The notes below the pieces were generated by a model. The model worked only from the letters and a program-made list of their open reading frames with translations. It had not been told where the DNA came from and searched no databases. 64,000 nt of DNA from CAZIUL01 sp964542475 (GTDB lineage: Bacteria > Planctomycetota > B15-G4 > CAYZWU01), in NCBI GenBank assembly GCA_964542475.1, contig CAZIUL010000010.1, forward strand, positions 53,652-117,651. The letters run 5' to 3'. The translations under genes were made by a program, and so were the position numbers. This document shows, piece after piece, positions 40,910-48,933 of this stretch (within the stretch, counting starts at the first letter, position 1; every line of letters begins with the position of its first letter).

Positions 40910-41623
40910 TCAGGCGTTTTTCACCCAGGGCAGCTTCACCACGAAGCGCGATGTGCAGCCTTCAGGGGAAGCGCTCAACGTCAGGGTTCCCTGGTGCGTT
41001 TTCGCGAGCTTGTTAGCGATGAAGAGCCCGAGATGGCTCCGGTCCGCGCCCTTCGGAGCGTAGTGCTTGCCCAGCGCCCGCTCGAAGGTGTCTTCTTCCA
41101 TGGCAAAACCTTCGGCGACCATTTCGAAGACCACTTCCCCGTCATCCAGGGAAAAGGTCATCGTGACCGAAGGTGAAGCCTCATTTTTGCTCTGATGGCA
41201 GAGCTGCAGCGCATAATCCAGCAGGTTGAGCAGCAGGGAAAAGATGATGTGTTCCCCAGCCTCGAAGCTGCCTTCCCCAGCCTTCAGCTCGAGGCCCACG
41301 CCCAGATGCTCCGCATAAGCGGACAGCTCCTTGTTCAGGGAAGCTGCCAAAGCCTCGAATTCGACGGACTGCCGGTCGATATCGCGGTCCTTCACATAGT
41401 AGAGCACGCTGCCCACGGAGCGCTTGATACGGGTCAGGTTGCGTTTCAGCATCTCGAAACCCTGTTCCACCCGGTCCCGGTTCTCCTTTTTCAAACCCGA
41501 ATCCACCATGTAAATGCCACCGTCGATGCTGCTGAGCAACCCCTTGATGTCGTGGGCAATGGATCCGATCAGCTCCCCCTGGGAAGCGAGTATGGCATTA
41601 AACTCTTTTTCCATCTCTTGCAT
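40910..41623 (-). CDS. Small histidine kinase lacking a sensory domain
   Basis: A 237-residue kinase starting at ATG 41623, with AAGGAG six bases upstream inside an earlier in-frame ATG. It consists only of a dimerisation helix (GSIAHDIKGLLSSIDGG) and an ATPase-like domain (LLLNLLDYALQL for the N box, HLGLFIANKLAKTHQG). The usual DNGxG and GTGLG motifs are degraded (VAEGFAMEE, DRSHLGLF), so its catalytic competence is doubtful and it may be a phosphotransfer or dimerisation partner for the PAS kinases, whose H-box it shares. It is followed by a lone receiver 65 bp downstream. No membrane segment. Confidence 0.85.
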   Translation of the reverse strand: MQEMEKEFNAILASQGELIGSIAHDIKGLLSSIDGGIYMVDSGLKKENRDRVEQGFEMLKRNLTRIKRSVGSVLYYVKDRDIDRQSVEFEALAASLNKELSAYAEHLGVGLELKAGEGSFEAGEHIIFSLLLNLLDYALQLCHQSKNEASPSVTMTFSLDDGEVVFEMVAEGFAMEEDTFERALGKHYAPKGADRSHLGLFIANKLAKTHQGTLTLSASPEGCTSRFVVKLPWVKNA

Positions 41624-41705
41624 GTCACACTCCTTCATGAGTGGTTCTTGTCTCGTATTCTATTTCAAGCGCGCCCATTGTCACTTGTCGGCATCGTGCA
41701 AACAT

Positions 41706-41737
41706 TAACCCGCATATTTCATCCTCTTCTGTTGCGG
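41706..41737. repeat. Solo end of the 179-bp hairpin element
   Basis: TAACCCGCATATTTCATCC and the following CTCTTCTGTTGCGG match the left end of copy B for about 30 bp and then diverge into the repeat at 41738. The rest of the element is absent. Confidence 0.7.
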
Positions 41738-41796
41738 GCCGGAATCCGGCGGGCGGATCAGCTGTTCTTGAGCTTCCTTCGTCTGCGCCAACGAAT
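41738..41796. repeat. Dispersed 57-bp repeat overlapping the 3' end of the dodecahaem gene
   Basis: About 81% identical to 59745-59802 (core CCGGCG..CGGATCAGC.GTTCTTGA). It encodes the last residues of the cytochrome (RRRRKLKNS) on the minus strand, so gene end and repeat have merged. Confidence 0.6.
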
Positions 41797-44130
41797 GAAA
41801 AAAACCAGGACGAGCAGACCAAAAATCGTACCGCCACCTACCTGGCCCCATGCGGTGAGCATGAGCATCTTGTGGATCAGCGATTCGTGCTGTTCATTGG
41901 TTTTTGGCAGCATATGAACAAACTTGGCAGCATGGTGCAATAACCCAACGGCCAGAGACTCTTCGGGAATCTCCTTGTGGCAGGAGAGGCAGACGCCCTC
42001 CCTCTCCATGTGAGCCCGCTCCTCCCGGTTCAAGGGCCGCGAGAGCGGAAAATGATGGCCAACGGTTTGGACCTGATCTCCCTCCTCGGTCACAAACCGG
42101 GACCAGTCGTCCGCCAGACCGTTGATCGGCTCGATCTGATTCCTCGTACTCTTAGGCAGCACCATACCATCCGCTGTCATCAGATCGATCACAATGGGTT
42201 TGTCCATGGGCCGGAAGAGCCGGCCTCCGCTTATCCCGTACCCCAGCGCTTTTTCAGAAGCATGGCAGGATTCGCAAGACCTGGCCCGGTTCGTGGTGTG
42301 GGGATTCACAGGGCTCATATCCATGCAGAGCTGGCCCTCATCCCCTGACCCCTCCGCCCCGGGCTGGGTGCGAAAGATATGGTTCAACAAAAGAGTTTCC
42401 CCATCGGCGCCTATCACGGTAATGGACGGCTGGCACCCCGGGATAATGGGTGTGATCCTTCCCTCCCCGTTCACGCCCAATGGCGGGTCCTCGAACCGCA
42501 GGTAGGAGCGCTCTTCATGGACCTTGCCGGGCATGGTGCAGTCATAGTTTTCCCCGCGATCCGATGCGTGCAAAGGGTTCTGATGGACCCGGCCGGCAGC
42601 CACCCAGTCAAACGATTTCTTGTTCTCGGAATAGTCGATCTTCACATGACAGCCGTAACACTGTGGCGCCCACGGTGCGTGACAGGCATAACATTCCATT
42701 TTTTCCAGATGGAGGCCGACCTGTTCCATGGCGATCTTCGGCGCCTTGGTAAGGGCTTGTTCACGGGCCAGCAGTTTTAACGGTTTGAGCTCCAGATCGT
42801 TGCCCCCAGCGGTGTGAACGATCACCATGTTTCCCTGGCGCACCACCTCCGGGAAAGGGTTGCCCCGGGCGGTGAGCAGATGCCCGTCCCCCGCATCGTA
42901 AACCCTGCCCTGCCTTACAGGTTTTTTGAACCCCTTGGCCACGCCTCTGGGCTCCCCCCACTCCTGGTTTTCCTGGAACTCATCCCCAAATCCCAAAGGA
43001 AGCTCCCAGGGATAAGCCTGGGGGGTTCCGTGGCAGTCCGCGCATTCGATCTGCACCTGGGCCAGGTTTGTACCAGCCAGGAAACCATCCCCATGCACAT
43101 CGATGGAGGTGTGGCAATCCTGACACATCATGCCGCCCTGGTAATGGATGTCCATCTGCATGGCAACATAGTGCTTTGTGTGAAGGCCCGCCTGCCCCTT
43201 GCCTCCCTCGACGAAGGGGGATTTGTAAGCGATCTCCATGAGCCCCTGATAGGAAACCCCGATCCGTTTTCCCCGGTCATGGCAGGTGGTGCAGGTCTCC
43301 ACAGGAATACCGGTATAGGTTTTGTCATGAATTTTCACCTCTGCTTCCCGGGTGGCCTGGATTCTGTGGACCAGCAGCCGCCCCGGCACGTCCGCGGGGA
43401 CGGTCTTGTCCCCTCCCTCGTAAAATCCCTCGTTGCTGTAGGGGATGTGGCATGCGGAACATCCCATGCCCCGATAGTCCCCCCGTTTTGTCCTGCCCCT
43501 GACCGCCAGGTGGCACCTCTGGCATTCGGCACGCATATAGGTGAAGGCGGATTGCTCCGGTTTTTTTTTCAGGGCCTCCATATCAACCGGCGCCTCGGGA
43601 ATCCCTTTCATTCGGTCGGGGTAGACGTTGGGTGCCTTCTCCTTTAGGCTGGCCATATATTTTTTATATCTCTCGGTACCCCGCCTTGCGTCCGGATTGG
43701 TTGGATTTTCAGCATCATAGTTCCCCCACCCGTGGTCATATCCCATCATGGCGCCAAAGGACCAGGATGCCCCTTGGATCTTGCCCGCTTCTGTCATCAT
43801 CAGGCTGTTGAACTGGGCATCCGTCAGGTTCGCGTGGCAAAGGCCGCATGTGTTCTTGTTGATCCAGGGGCTGCCCGGATCGGAATACATCCCTTTGTGG
43901 GCGGCATCCTTATCCTCGGCCCTGGGATCGCCCTTGTGGCAAACCACACACCCCTCCGGGTCTCCAGCTTTTAACCCATCCTCGATGATCTGCCGCATCA
44001 TCAAGGTGTCTTTACCCCGTATTTCTTCAATCCCCAAATGACAGTCTCTGGCGGAGCATCCGGATTCTTGAGCAAATACCTGGTTGAACAGGAAAGTTAC
44101 AGCGAACAAGCTGAAGATCACGGGTTTCAT
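41758..44130 (-). CDS. Membrane-anchored dodecahaem c-type cytochrome
   Basis: A 790-residue periplasmic protein starting at ATG 44130 (GGAGG five bases upstream). Signal peptide MKPVIFSLFAVTFLFNQVFAQ. I count eleven CxxCH sites (CVVCH, CGLCH, CQRCH, CSACH, CTTCH, CQDCH, CADCH, CYACH, CYGCH, CESCH, CLSCH) plus one CSARDCH site of the C-x4-CH type. A C-terminal helix (about 758-780, GQVGGGTIFGLLVLVFFIRW) and Arg-rich tail anchor it in the inner membrane. It is last in the nap operon and translationally coupled to the preceding small frame. It may be a quinol-linked electron store or a reductase; I do not recognise a specific family, so the substrate is open. Confidence 0.9.
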   Translation of the reverse strand: MKPVIFSLFAVTFLFNQVFAQESGCSARDCHLGIEEIRGKDTLMMRQIIEDGLKAGDPEGCVVCHKGDPRAEDKDAAHKGMYSDPGSPWINKNTCGLCHANLTDAQFNSLMMTEAGKIQGASWSFGAMMGYDHGWGNYDAENPTNPDARRGTERYKKYMASLKEKAPNVYPDRMKGIPEAPVDMEALKKKPEQSAFTYMRAECQRCHLAVRGRTKRGDYRGMGCSACHIPYSNEGFYEGGDKTVPADVPGRLLVHRIQATREAEVKIHDKTYTGIPVETCTTCHDRGKRIGVSYQGLMEIAYKSPFVEGGKGQAGLHTKHYVAMQMDIHYQGGMMCQDCHTSIDVHGDGFLAGTNLAQVQIECADCHGTPQAYPWELPLGFGDEFQENQEWGEPRGVAKGFKKPVRQGRVYDAGDGHLLTARGNPFPEVVRQGNMVIVHTAGGNDLELKPLKLLAREQALTKAPKIAMEQVGLHLEKMECYACHAPWAPQCYGCHVKIDYSENKKSFDWVAAGRVHQNPLHASDRGENYDCTMPGKVHEERSYLRFEDPPLGVNGEGRITPIIPGCQPSITVIGADGETLLLNHIFRTQPGAEGSGDEGQLCMDMSPVNPHTTNRARSCESCHASEKALGYGISGGRLFRPMDKPIVIDLMTADGMVLPKSTRNQIEPINGLADDWSRFVTEEGDQVQTVGHHFPLSRPLNREERAHMEREGVCLSCHKEIPEESLAVGLLHHAAKFVHMLPKTNEQHESLIHKMLMLTAWGQVGGGTIFGLLVLVFFIRWRRRRKLKNS

Positions 44131-44336
44131 TTTGTCCTCCATCCAACATCCACAAATAACCGGATCTCATCCCTGACCACGTGAAACAGCGCTTTGTTTT
44201 CTTCCTCTGTTTTTGCACCAGGAGCGTATTCACAATCAAACTCGTTCAGCTGCTCCGGCATGCTGAGTATAAATATAGAATAATCCCGAGAGTGAACAAT
44301 ATAAAAAGCACCGACAAAATGCTCAAAGGGGTACAT
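44127..44336 (-). CDS. Small hypothetical protein between napH-like and dodecahaem cytochrome genes
   Basis: The frame has protein-like composition (MYPFEHFVGAFYIVHSRDYS, then FILSMPEQLNEFDCEYAPG) and its stop overlaps the cytochrome ATG (ATGA at 44130-44127), as in other junctions of this operon. From ATG 44336 it would be 69 residues. The same frame is open further upstream and there encodes a membrane-helix-like ISAISYGLVLGTIVSIL at about 44475-44425, but no ATG, GTG or TTG precedes that helix after the NapH stop. Either the true start is non-canonical or the N-terminus has decayed. No family recognised. Confidence 0.35.
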   Translation of the reverse strand: MYPFEHFVGAFYIVHSRDYSIFILSMPEQLNEFDCEYAPGAKTEEENKALFHVVRDEIRLFVDVGWRTK

Positions 44337-44494
44337 GCTGTCTACATTCTGATCCACTCCAACCGATCGCGGCCGGAGAAATTCTTCCGAGCTCAGGACG
44401 GGAGATGTGACCGATTCCCGGAGAATGGAAACGATCGTTCCCAAGACGAGACCGTAGCTGATAGCGGAGATGAAGTTGCCTGAAAAAGCCCGGA

Positions 44495-45247
44495 CTAATC
44501 CCTGCCTACGAAACCGAGGTGGAGCCTCTTCTCGGGGCAGGCATCCACGCAGGCGCCGCAGCGTGTGCAGTCCATATGATCTACAAACGGTTTTTTCCGG
44601 ATCTCCTGAATCCCCATGGGGCATGCCACGTCACATTTTAAACAGGATTTTTTACATACATTTTCAACCTCCGCCTTGACCCCGAAGGACGCCTTCTGTC
44701 CAACCAGGGAATAGAGCCCACCCAGAGGACAGATGGAGCGACACCAGAGGCGGGGAAGGAAAATTTCGACAATGATGATCAGACACAAAAAAATCAACAT
44801 CAAGGAAGCGGCCTGGATTTCATGGGCGTAACCAAAAAGCCAGGACATGAAATTTATTGGAGAGACGGCCTGAAAAAGTGGAGCACCGAACAGGAAGGAA
44901 AAACCAAGCGCGAAACCCAGGAGAAAAACCCGTGAAAGCCTTGGCAGGGGTTTTGTTTTTTTCCCGGAGCATAGATCAAGGAGCAGGCCCAAAGGACAGA
45001 GCCACCCGCAGTACACGGGCCCCATGATCAGGCATAAGAGAACAAGAATCGAAGCGCCCAGGAACAGGGACAGGTTAAAGAGATTTGAAGCCAGATAGGT
45101 TTCAAGAGCAGCCAGCGGATCTGTAAAGGGAATCCATCCAAAGGCCTCTGTGGCGTTATAGGATCCGATGAACCAGGGGGTTTTCAAGAAGAGAATGATC
45201 AAGAATGACAGCGCGGTGATTCGTCTTGCCCAGGTGAAACGCTTCAT
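44495..45247 (-). CDS. napH: NapH-like quinol dehydrogenase membrane protein
   Basis: A 250-residue polytopic protein of the NapH/NosR-like family with four or five helices. Two cytoplasmic CxxxCP motifs (YCGWLCPLGLLLDL, WCRSICPLGGLYSL) are followed by two C-terminal clusters: CKKSCLKCDVACPMG and CTRCGACVDACPEKR. NapH takes electrons from menaquinol and hands them to NapG on the periplasmic side. The start at 45247 has AGGAG eight bases upstream, within the end of napG. The gene is followed by the small frame and the dodecahaem cytochrome. Together with NapG and the NapB-like cytochrome it gives the quinol-to-NapA route used by bacteria without NapC. Confidence 0.9.
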   Translation of the reverse strand: MKRFTWARRITALSFLIILFLKTPWFIGSYNATEAFGWIPFTDPLAALETYLASNLFNLSLFLGASILVLLCLIMGPVYCGWLCPLGLLLDLCSGKKTKPLPRLSRVFLLGFALGFSFLFGAPLFQAVSPINFMSWLFGYAHEIQAASLMLIFLCLIIIVEIFLPRLWCRSICPLGGLYSLVGQKASFGVKAEVENVCKKSCLKCDVACPMGIQEIRKKPFVDHMDCTRCGACVDACPEKRLHLGFVGRD

Positions 45248-45248
45248 C

Positions 45249-45821
45249 TCAAGATCTCCTGGGAAAAACTAAGACGGCCCTTGGATCCGTGGGACAGGCA
45301 TAGGTGCAGAGCCCGCATCCGATACAGGACTCATCGATGATCACGGGTCTTAACATATTATCAAATGTTATGGCTTCATCGGGAAAAGGACAGGCGTGCT
45401 GGCAGGACCTGCAAACCACCCGGTTATAGGCCAGGCAAAGTTCTTGATCGATCTTTGCAATTCCCATCCTGATCTTCCTGTGATCGTTGACTGGCAAAAG
45501 TGCCCGGGACGGACAGGCCTCAATGCATTTTAGTGTGTCCAATCCTCGGCAGAGGTTGCATGGTGTTCTTTCGGGAATTACGTAGGGCGTACCCAGGCCC
45601 CAACCAGAAGGGGACCCGGAGAAAAGAAGGGTATGATTGGGACAGGCTTTGACGCATTGTCCGCACCGGATACAGGCTGCAAGAAAATCTTTTTCCTTCA
45701 AAGCACCCGGTGGACGGATGTACTGGGCTTTGATTTCGTGTCGCTTTAACACAAAACCCGCCAGGGCGCCCCCGACAAGCCCCAAACAGCAGGATATAAA
45801 ACTACGCCGGTTCCGTTTCAT
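45249..45821 (-). CDS. napG: NapG-like Tat-exported ferredoxin
   Basis: A 190-residue protein starting at ATG 45821; the ATG overlaps the stop of the upstream NapB-like gene (ATGA). The N-terminus KRNRRSFISCCLGLVGG looks like a twin-arginine signal/anchor. Four [4Fe-4S] motifs follow: CIRCGQCVKACP, CNLCRGLDTLKCIEACP, CRSCQHACPFP and CIGCGLCTYACPTDP. NapG relays electrons from NapH to the periplasmic cytochrome serving NapA. The length is slightly under typical NapG (about 230). Confidence 0.9.
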   Translation of the reverse strand: MKRNRRSFISCCLGLVGGALAGFVLKRHEIKAQYIRPPGALKEKDFLAACIRCGQCVKACPNHTLLFSGSPSGWGLGTPYVIPERTPCNLCRGLDTLKCIEACPSRALLPVNDHRKIRMGIAKIDQELCLAYNRVVCRSCQHACPFPDEAITFDNMLRPVIIDESCIGCGLCTYACPTDPRAVLVFPRRS

Positions 45822-46333
45822 CGACCTTGAACGGGAAAGCTGTGCATCTGCACGTGGCATGACCGGCATTTTGATTTCAAAAGAAGCTTGGGCATATCCT
45901 TGTGTTTTACAACTGGAGCGTCCCTGACTCCATCCTCATGGCATAACAGACAGTTATCTTTGCGCCAGGCGTCCCGGTGGGAAGCAGAGGCCGGGATCAT
46001 GGGAGGAAAGGCGTTGTCAGCGTACTCCTCATCGGATTTTCTGGGTTCTATGGGTTTTTTGCCTGGTATCAGGATATGGCAGGTCCTGCACTTGGCAGCA
46101 AGCAGAATCCCGGGCATGCCCTTATGTTTCACCACCGTTGCGTCCCCCACCCCTGTTTCATGACAACGCAAACAATCGTTTTCATACCAGGCTTTGTGGT
46201 GGTATTTCATATCAGATACTGTGGGAGGAAAGGCGTTCTCTGCGAACTCATCCTCCTCCTGATTTTTCGCATAAGCCTGTAAGGCGACAAGTAATAAAAC
46301 GCCCAGGAAGATCACTACCATCCATCGAGACAT
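45818..46333 (-). CDS. Tandem-duplicated NapB-like tetrahaem cytochrome
   Basis: A 171-residue periplasmic cytochrome with signal peptide VVIFLGVLLLVALQAYA. The mature part is two homologous dihaem units, residues 30-86 (FAENAFPPTVS..CLRCHE..VVKHKGMP..CRTCH) and 104-160 (YADNAFPPMIP..CLLCHE..VVKHKDMP..CRSCH), offset by 74 residues. Each unit carries the hallmark layout of the dihaem NapB small subunit, so the gene is a fused double NapB. It lies directly after napA, where napB normally sits, and is translationally coupled to napG. AGGAG is eight bases before the ATG. It should deliver electrons to NapA, with twice the usual haem content. Confidence 0.9.
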   Translation of the reverse strand: MSRWMVVIFLGVLLLVALQAYAKNQEEDEFAENAFPPTVSDMKYHHKAWYENDCLRCHETGVGDATVVKHKGMPGILLAAKCRTCHILIPGKKPIEPRKSDEEYADNAFPPMIPASASHRDAWRKDNCLLCHEDGVRDAPVVKHKDMPKLLLKSKCRSCHVQMHSFPVQGR

Positions 46334-46344
46334 TTTAAACTCTC

Positions 46345-48660
46345 CTAAACTTTGGCTATCTTTACGGCGCAGATCTTGAACTCCGGCTGCTTGGAGCCCG
46401 GATCGTAAGCGTCAATGGTCACCCGGTTGATCAGGCTATTCTCATCCTCCCAGTGCCAGGGAACGAAAAGCATGCCCGGCCTGGGTACATCCAAGACACG
46501 GGCCTTGATCAAGGCTTCCCCCCTGCGGGAGGTGATCTTCACCATATCCCCGGTTCGGATTTCTTCCTTCGTAGCATCGCCGGGATTGATCTCCATATAA
46601 CATTCCGGCTGAGCCCTTCTCAGCTCTTCAGCACGCATTGTCATGGTGCCGGTGTGCCAGTGTTCCAGAACACGGCCCGTGGACAGGACATAGGGATAAT
46701 CATTATCCGCAGGCTCAGCCGGTCCCTTGAAAGGCCGCCCCCAGACCACGGCTCTACAGTCAGGCGCGGCATAAAACTTGATCTCGCCATCCGGAACCGA
46801 GTGATCCACATAGGGCCCCTTGTCCAGGATGGGATCATCCCCCTTGACAAAACGTCTTGCAGTGCCCTTATGGTTTTCCGCGGGCGCGGGCCAGCGGATG
46901 CCTCTCTCCTTTTTGAGCCTTTCCCGGGTCATGCCCATAAAATCATATGGCGTGTCCTTGGAAGCCAGGCGCATCTCATCCCAAACATCATCAGTGGTCG
47001 AGAACTTTGAAGAAAGGTATCCGCTGGGAATCACCCCCCGTTTTTCCAGCATGATCCCCAGGGCCAGGAGAACGTCAAAATCGGACCGGGCCTCTCCGGG
47101 AGGGTTTCTCAGCTTGGGCTGGTACTGGTACCTGCGCTCGGACATGCCGAACACCCCGGCCTTCTCCGACCAGATGGCAGCCGGGAGCAAGAGGTCCGCC
47201 AGCTCAGTTGTACGGGTCGGGTACCCGTCGATCACCACGATGAAAGGCTTGTTAGGTCTCGGTTTGCCCATGGCCTCCCTGTAAGGCGTGACATTGGGCA
47301 GAGAATGGCCCGGATTTGTAGTGGTTATGAACATGGCCTGGATCTTGTCCTGTGCCAGCGCCTTGAACATTTCAATGGTATTCAAACCGGGTTTGCCCTT
47401 GATGGTCCCCTCTTTGGCTCCCCAGATCTTTTCCATCTGGGCCCTGTGCTCCGGTTTTTTGACTACACGGCCATAAGGCAGGATGTGGCACAAAGAACCC
47501 GTATCCCGAACCCCGCCGCACGCATTGGGTTGGCCGGTGAGTGAAAAGGGCGTAGCGCCCGGCTTGCCGATCTGTCCGGTGATCAGATGCAGGTTGTGGA
47601 TCAGGTTATTGGCCCAAACCCCTGTGATCCTCTGGTTGAGCCCCATGGTCCAGAAAGAGGAGGTGGGGCCAAATGTAAAAAGCCTGGCCGCTTCTATGAT
47701 CTTGTGAGCCGGAACCCCTGACATGAACTCGGCCTTCTCCGGGGTGAATCGCTCCAAAAATTTCACATACCCGTCAAAGTCCACCGACTTGACGGCATCG
47801 TTCTCATGAACCTTGAACTGGGTGTGCTTGTCAATGAACTCTTTGTTATGCCGATTCTCATTGATGATCACATGGGCCATGGAATGGAACACCGGCAGGT
47901 CGTACCCCGGCGTAGGATCCAGATGGATATCCGCAATAGAGGTAACCGGGCTCCGCCTTGGATCACAAACAATCACCAGTACCTGTTCCCCGGACTGCCT
48001 GCGAGCCAGGATCTGGTCAAAGATCACAGGGTGGCATTCCGCAGTATTGGAGCCCACCAGAAAAAACACCCTGGCGTGGTCAATATCATCGTAACAACCC
48101 ATGGGTTCGTCCTTGCCAAAGGTGGACACATAGCCACCCACAGCAGATGCCATACAGAGCCTGGGATTGCCCTCCACGTTGTTGGTGCCTATACCACCCT
48201 TGAAAAGCCGGTTGGCCAGATAGCTTTCCTCGGACAGGCACTGGCCGGAACCGTAAAAGGCCACGCTGTCCGGACCGTTTTTCTTGATGGTCCCGCTGAA
48301 CTTATCCGCCATCAACTCCATTGCTTCCTCCCACCCTATCCTTTCAAACTCTCCGTTCTTGCGAAGCATGGGGTATGTCAGCCGGTCCCTTGACTGCACG
48401 ATCTTGGGCAGGAATAGGGATTTTGCGCAAACAAGCCCCTTGGTGGTGGGGTGCTCGACATCCCCGCGCAGGGCCATTATCCTTTCCCCTTTCATGCCCA
48501 GCATCACCCCGCAGCCAGTTCCGCAGAACCGGCATACGGTTTTATGCCATTGGATGGGATCCGGCGCTGAGAAGACGCCGGCTGCAGCCGGGCCGCCCGC
48601 AACTGATGCGACCGCTGATACGGCGGCGGTTTTTATAAAATCGCGGCGGGAAGTGTTCAT
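46345..48660 (-). CDS. napA: Periplasmic nitrate reductase catalytic subunit
   Basis: A 771-residue molybdopterin oxidoreductase. Tat signal TSRRDFIKTAAVSAVAS, N-terminal [4Fe-4S] cluster CRFCGTGCGVML..CAKS, and the molybdenum ligand cysteine in NPRLCMASAVGGY as in NapA (NARHCMAS). The FWTMGLNQRITGVWANN and TGQPNACGG segments fit the family too. The length is close to the monomeric Desulfovibrio-type enzyme rather than the longer proteobacterial NapA. A formate dehydrogenase was considered, but the ligand is Cys (TGC codon context), with no UGA, and the neighbours are napD, napG and napH. It reduces nitrate to nitrite in the periplasm. AAAGGAA precedes the ATG. Confidence 0.94.
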   Translation of the reverse strand: MNTSRRDFIKTAAVSAVASVAGGPAAAGVFSAPDPIQWHKTVCRFCGTGCGVMLGMKGERIMALRGDVEHPTTKGLVCAKSLFLPKIVQSRDRLTYPMLRKNGEFERIGWEEAMELMADKFSGTIKKNGPDSVAFYGSGQCLSEESYLANRLFKGGIGTNNVEGNPRLCMASAVGGYVSTFGKDEPMGCYDDIDHARVFFLVGSNTAECHPVIFDQILARRQSGEQVLVIVCDPRRSPVTSIADIHLDPTPGYDLPVFHSMAHVIINENRHNKEFIDKHTQFKVHENDAVKSVDFDGYVKFLERFTPEKAEFMSGVPAHKIIEAARLFTFGPTSSFWTMGLNQRITGVWANNLIHNLHLITGQIGKPGATPFSLTGQPNACGGVRDTGSLCHILPYGRVVKKPEHRAQMEKIWGAKEGTIKGKPGLNTIEMFKALAQDKIQAMFITTTNPGHSLPNVTPYREAMGKPRPNKPFIVVIDGYPTRTTELADLLLPAAIWSEKAGVFGMSERRYQYQPKLRNPPGEARSDFDVLLALGIMLEKRGVIPSGYLSSKFSTTDDVWDEMRLASKDTPYDFMGMTRERLKKERGIRWPAPAENHKGTARRFVKGDDPILDKGPYVDHSVPDGEIKFYAAPDCRAVVWGRPFKGPAEPADNDYPYVLSTGRVLEHWHTGTMTMRAEELRRAQPECYMEINPGDATKEEIRTGDMVKITSRRGEALIKARVLDVPRPGMLFVPWHWEDENSLINRVTIDAYDPGSKQPEFKICAVKIAKV

Positions 48661-48663
48661 GAT

Positions 48664-48933
48664 TTATTCCTTTTCTTCATGCTCGATTTCGTCATGCGCA
48701 TAAACAGGCCACACTCCCCAAACCCCTTCAATGTTGCGGATCGTGTCTGTGAGAATCCCATGGGCCTGATCCAGATCTCCTGTTTCTATCAAAAGGCCTA
48801 CTTTGCCCGAATCATCCAGATCAAATACGGACACATGTGAAAGGGATTCGATATCCGCTCTCACCTCAGCCGCTTTTTCAGGATTGATCCGGGCGAAGGC
48901 GCCCACAATGGTGTTGATCTCTTTTTCAACCAT
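48664..48933 (-). CDS. napD: NapD chaperone
   Basis: An 89-residue cytoplasmic protein of the NapD family: VGAFARINPEKAAEVRADIE, HVSVFDLDDSGKVGLLIETG and NIEGVWGVWPVYAH follow the ferredoxin-like beta-alpha-beta fold that binds the NapA Tat signal and controls its maturation. Its ATG overlaps the stop of the octahaem gene (TAATG) and its stop is 3 bp before the napA ATG, so expression is tightly coupled to both. Confidence 0.92.
   Translation of the reverse strand: MVEKEINTIVGAFARINPEKAAEVRADIESLSHVSVFDLDDSGKVGLLIETGDLDQAHGILTDTIRNIEGVWGVWPVYAHDEIEHEEKE

Noticed and set aside
41625..41837. Frame containing a GADEGSSRTADPPAGFR-type peptide, with a similar one at 59.75 kb
   Set aside because: Both come from translating the dispersed 57-bp repeat; there is no independent sign of a gene.
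46345..48660. Formate dehydrogenase or selenocysteine-type molybdoenzyme
   Set aside because: The metal-ligand position is Cys in NPRLCMAS, there is no in-frame UGA, and the gene lies among napD, napG and napH.
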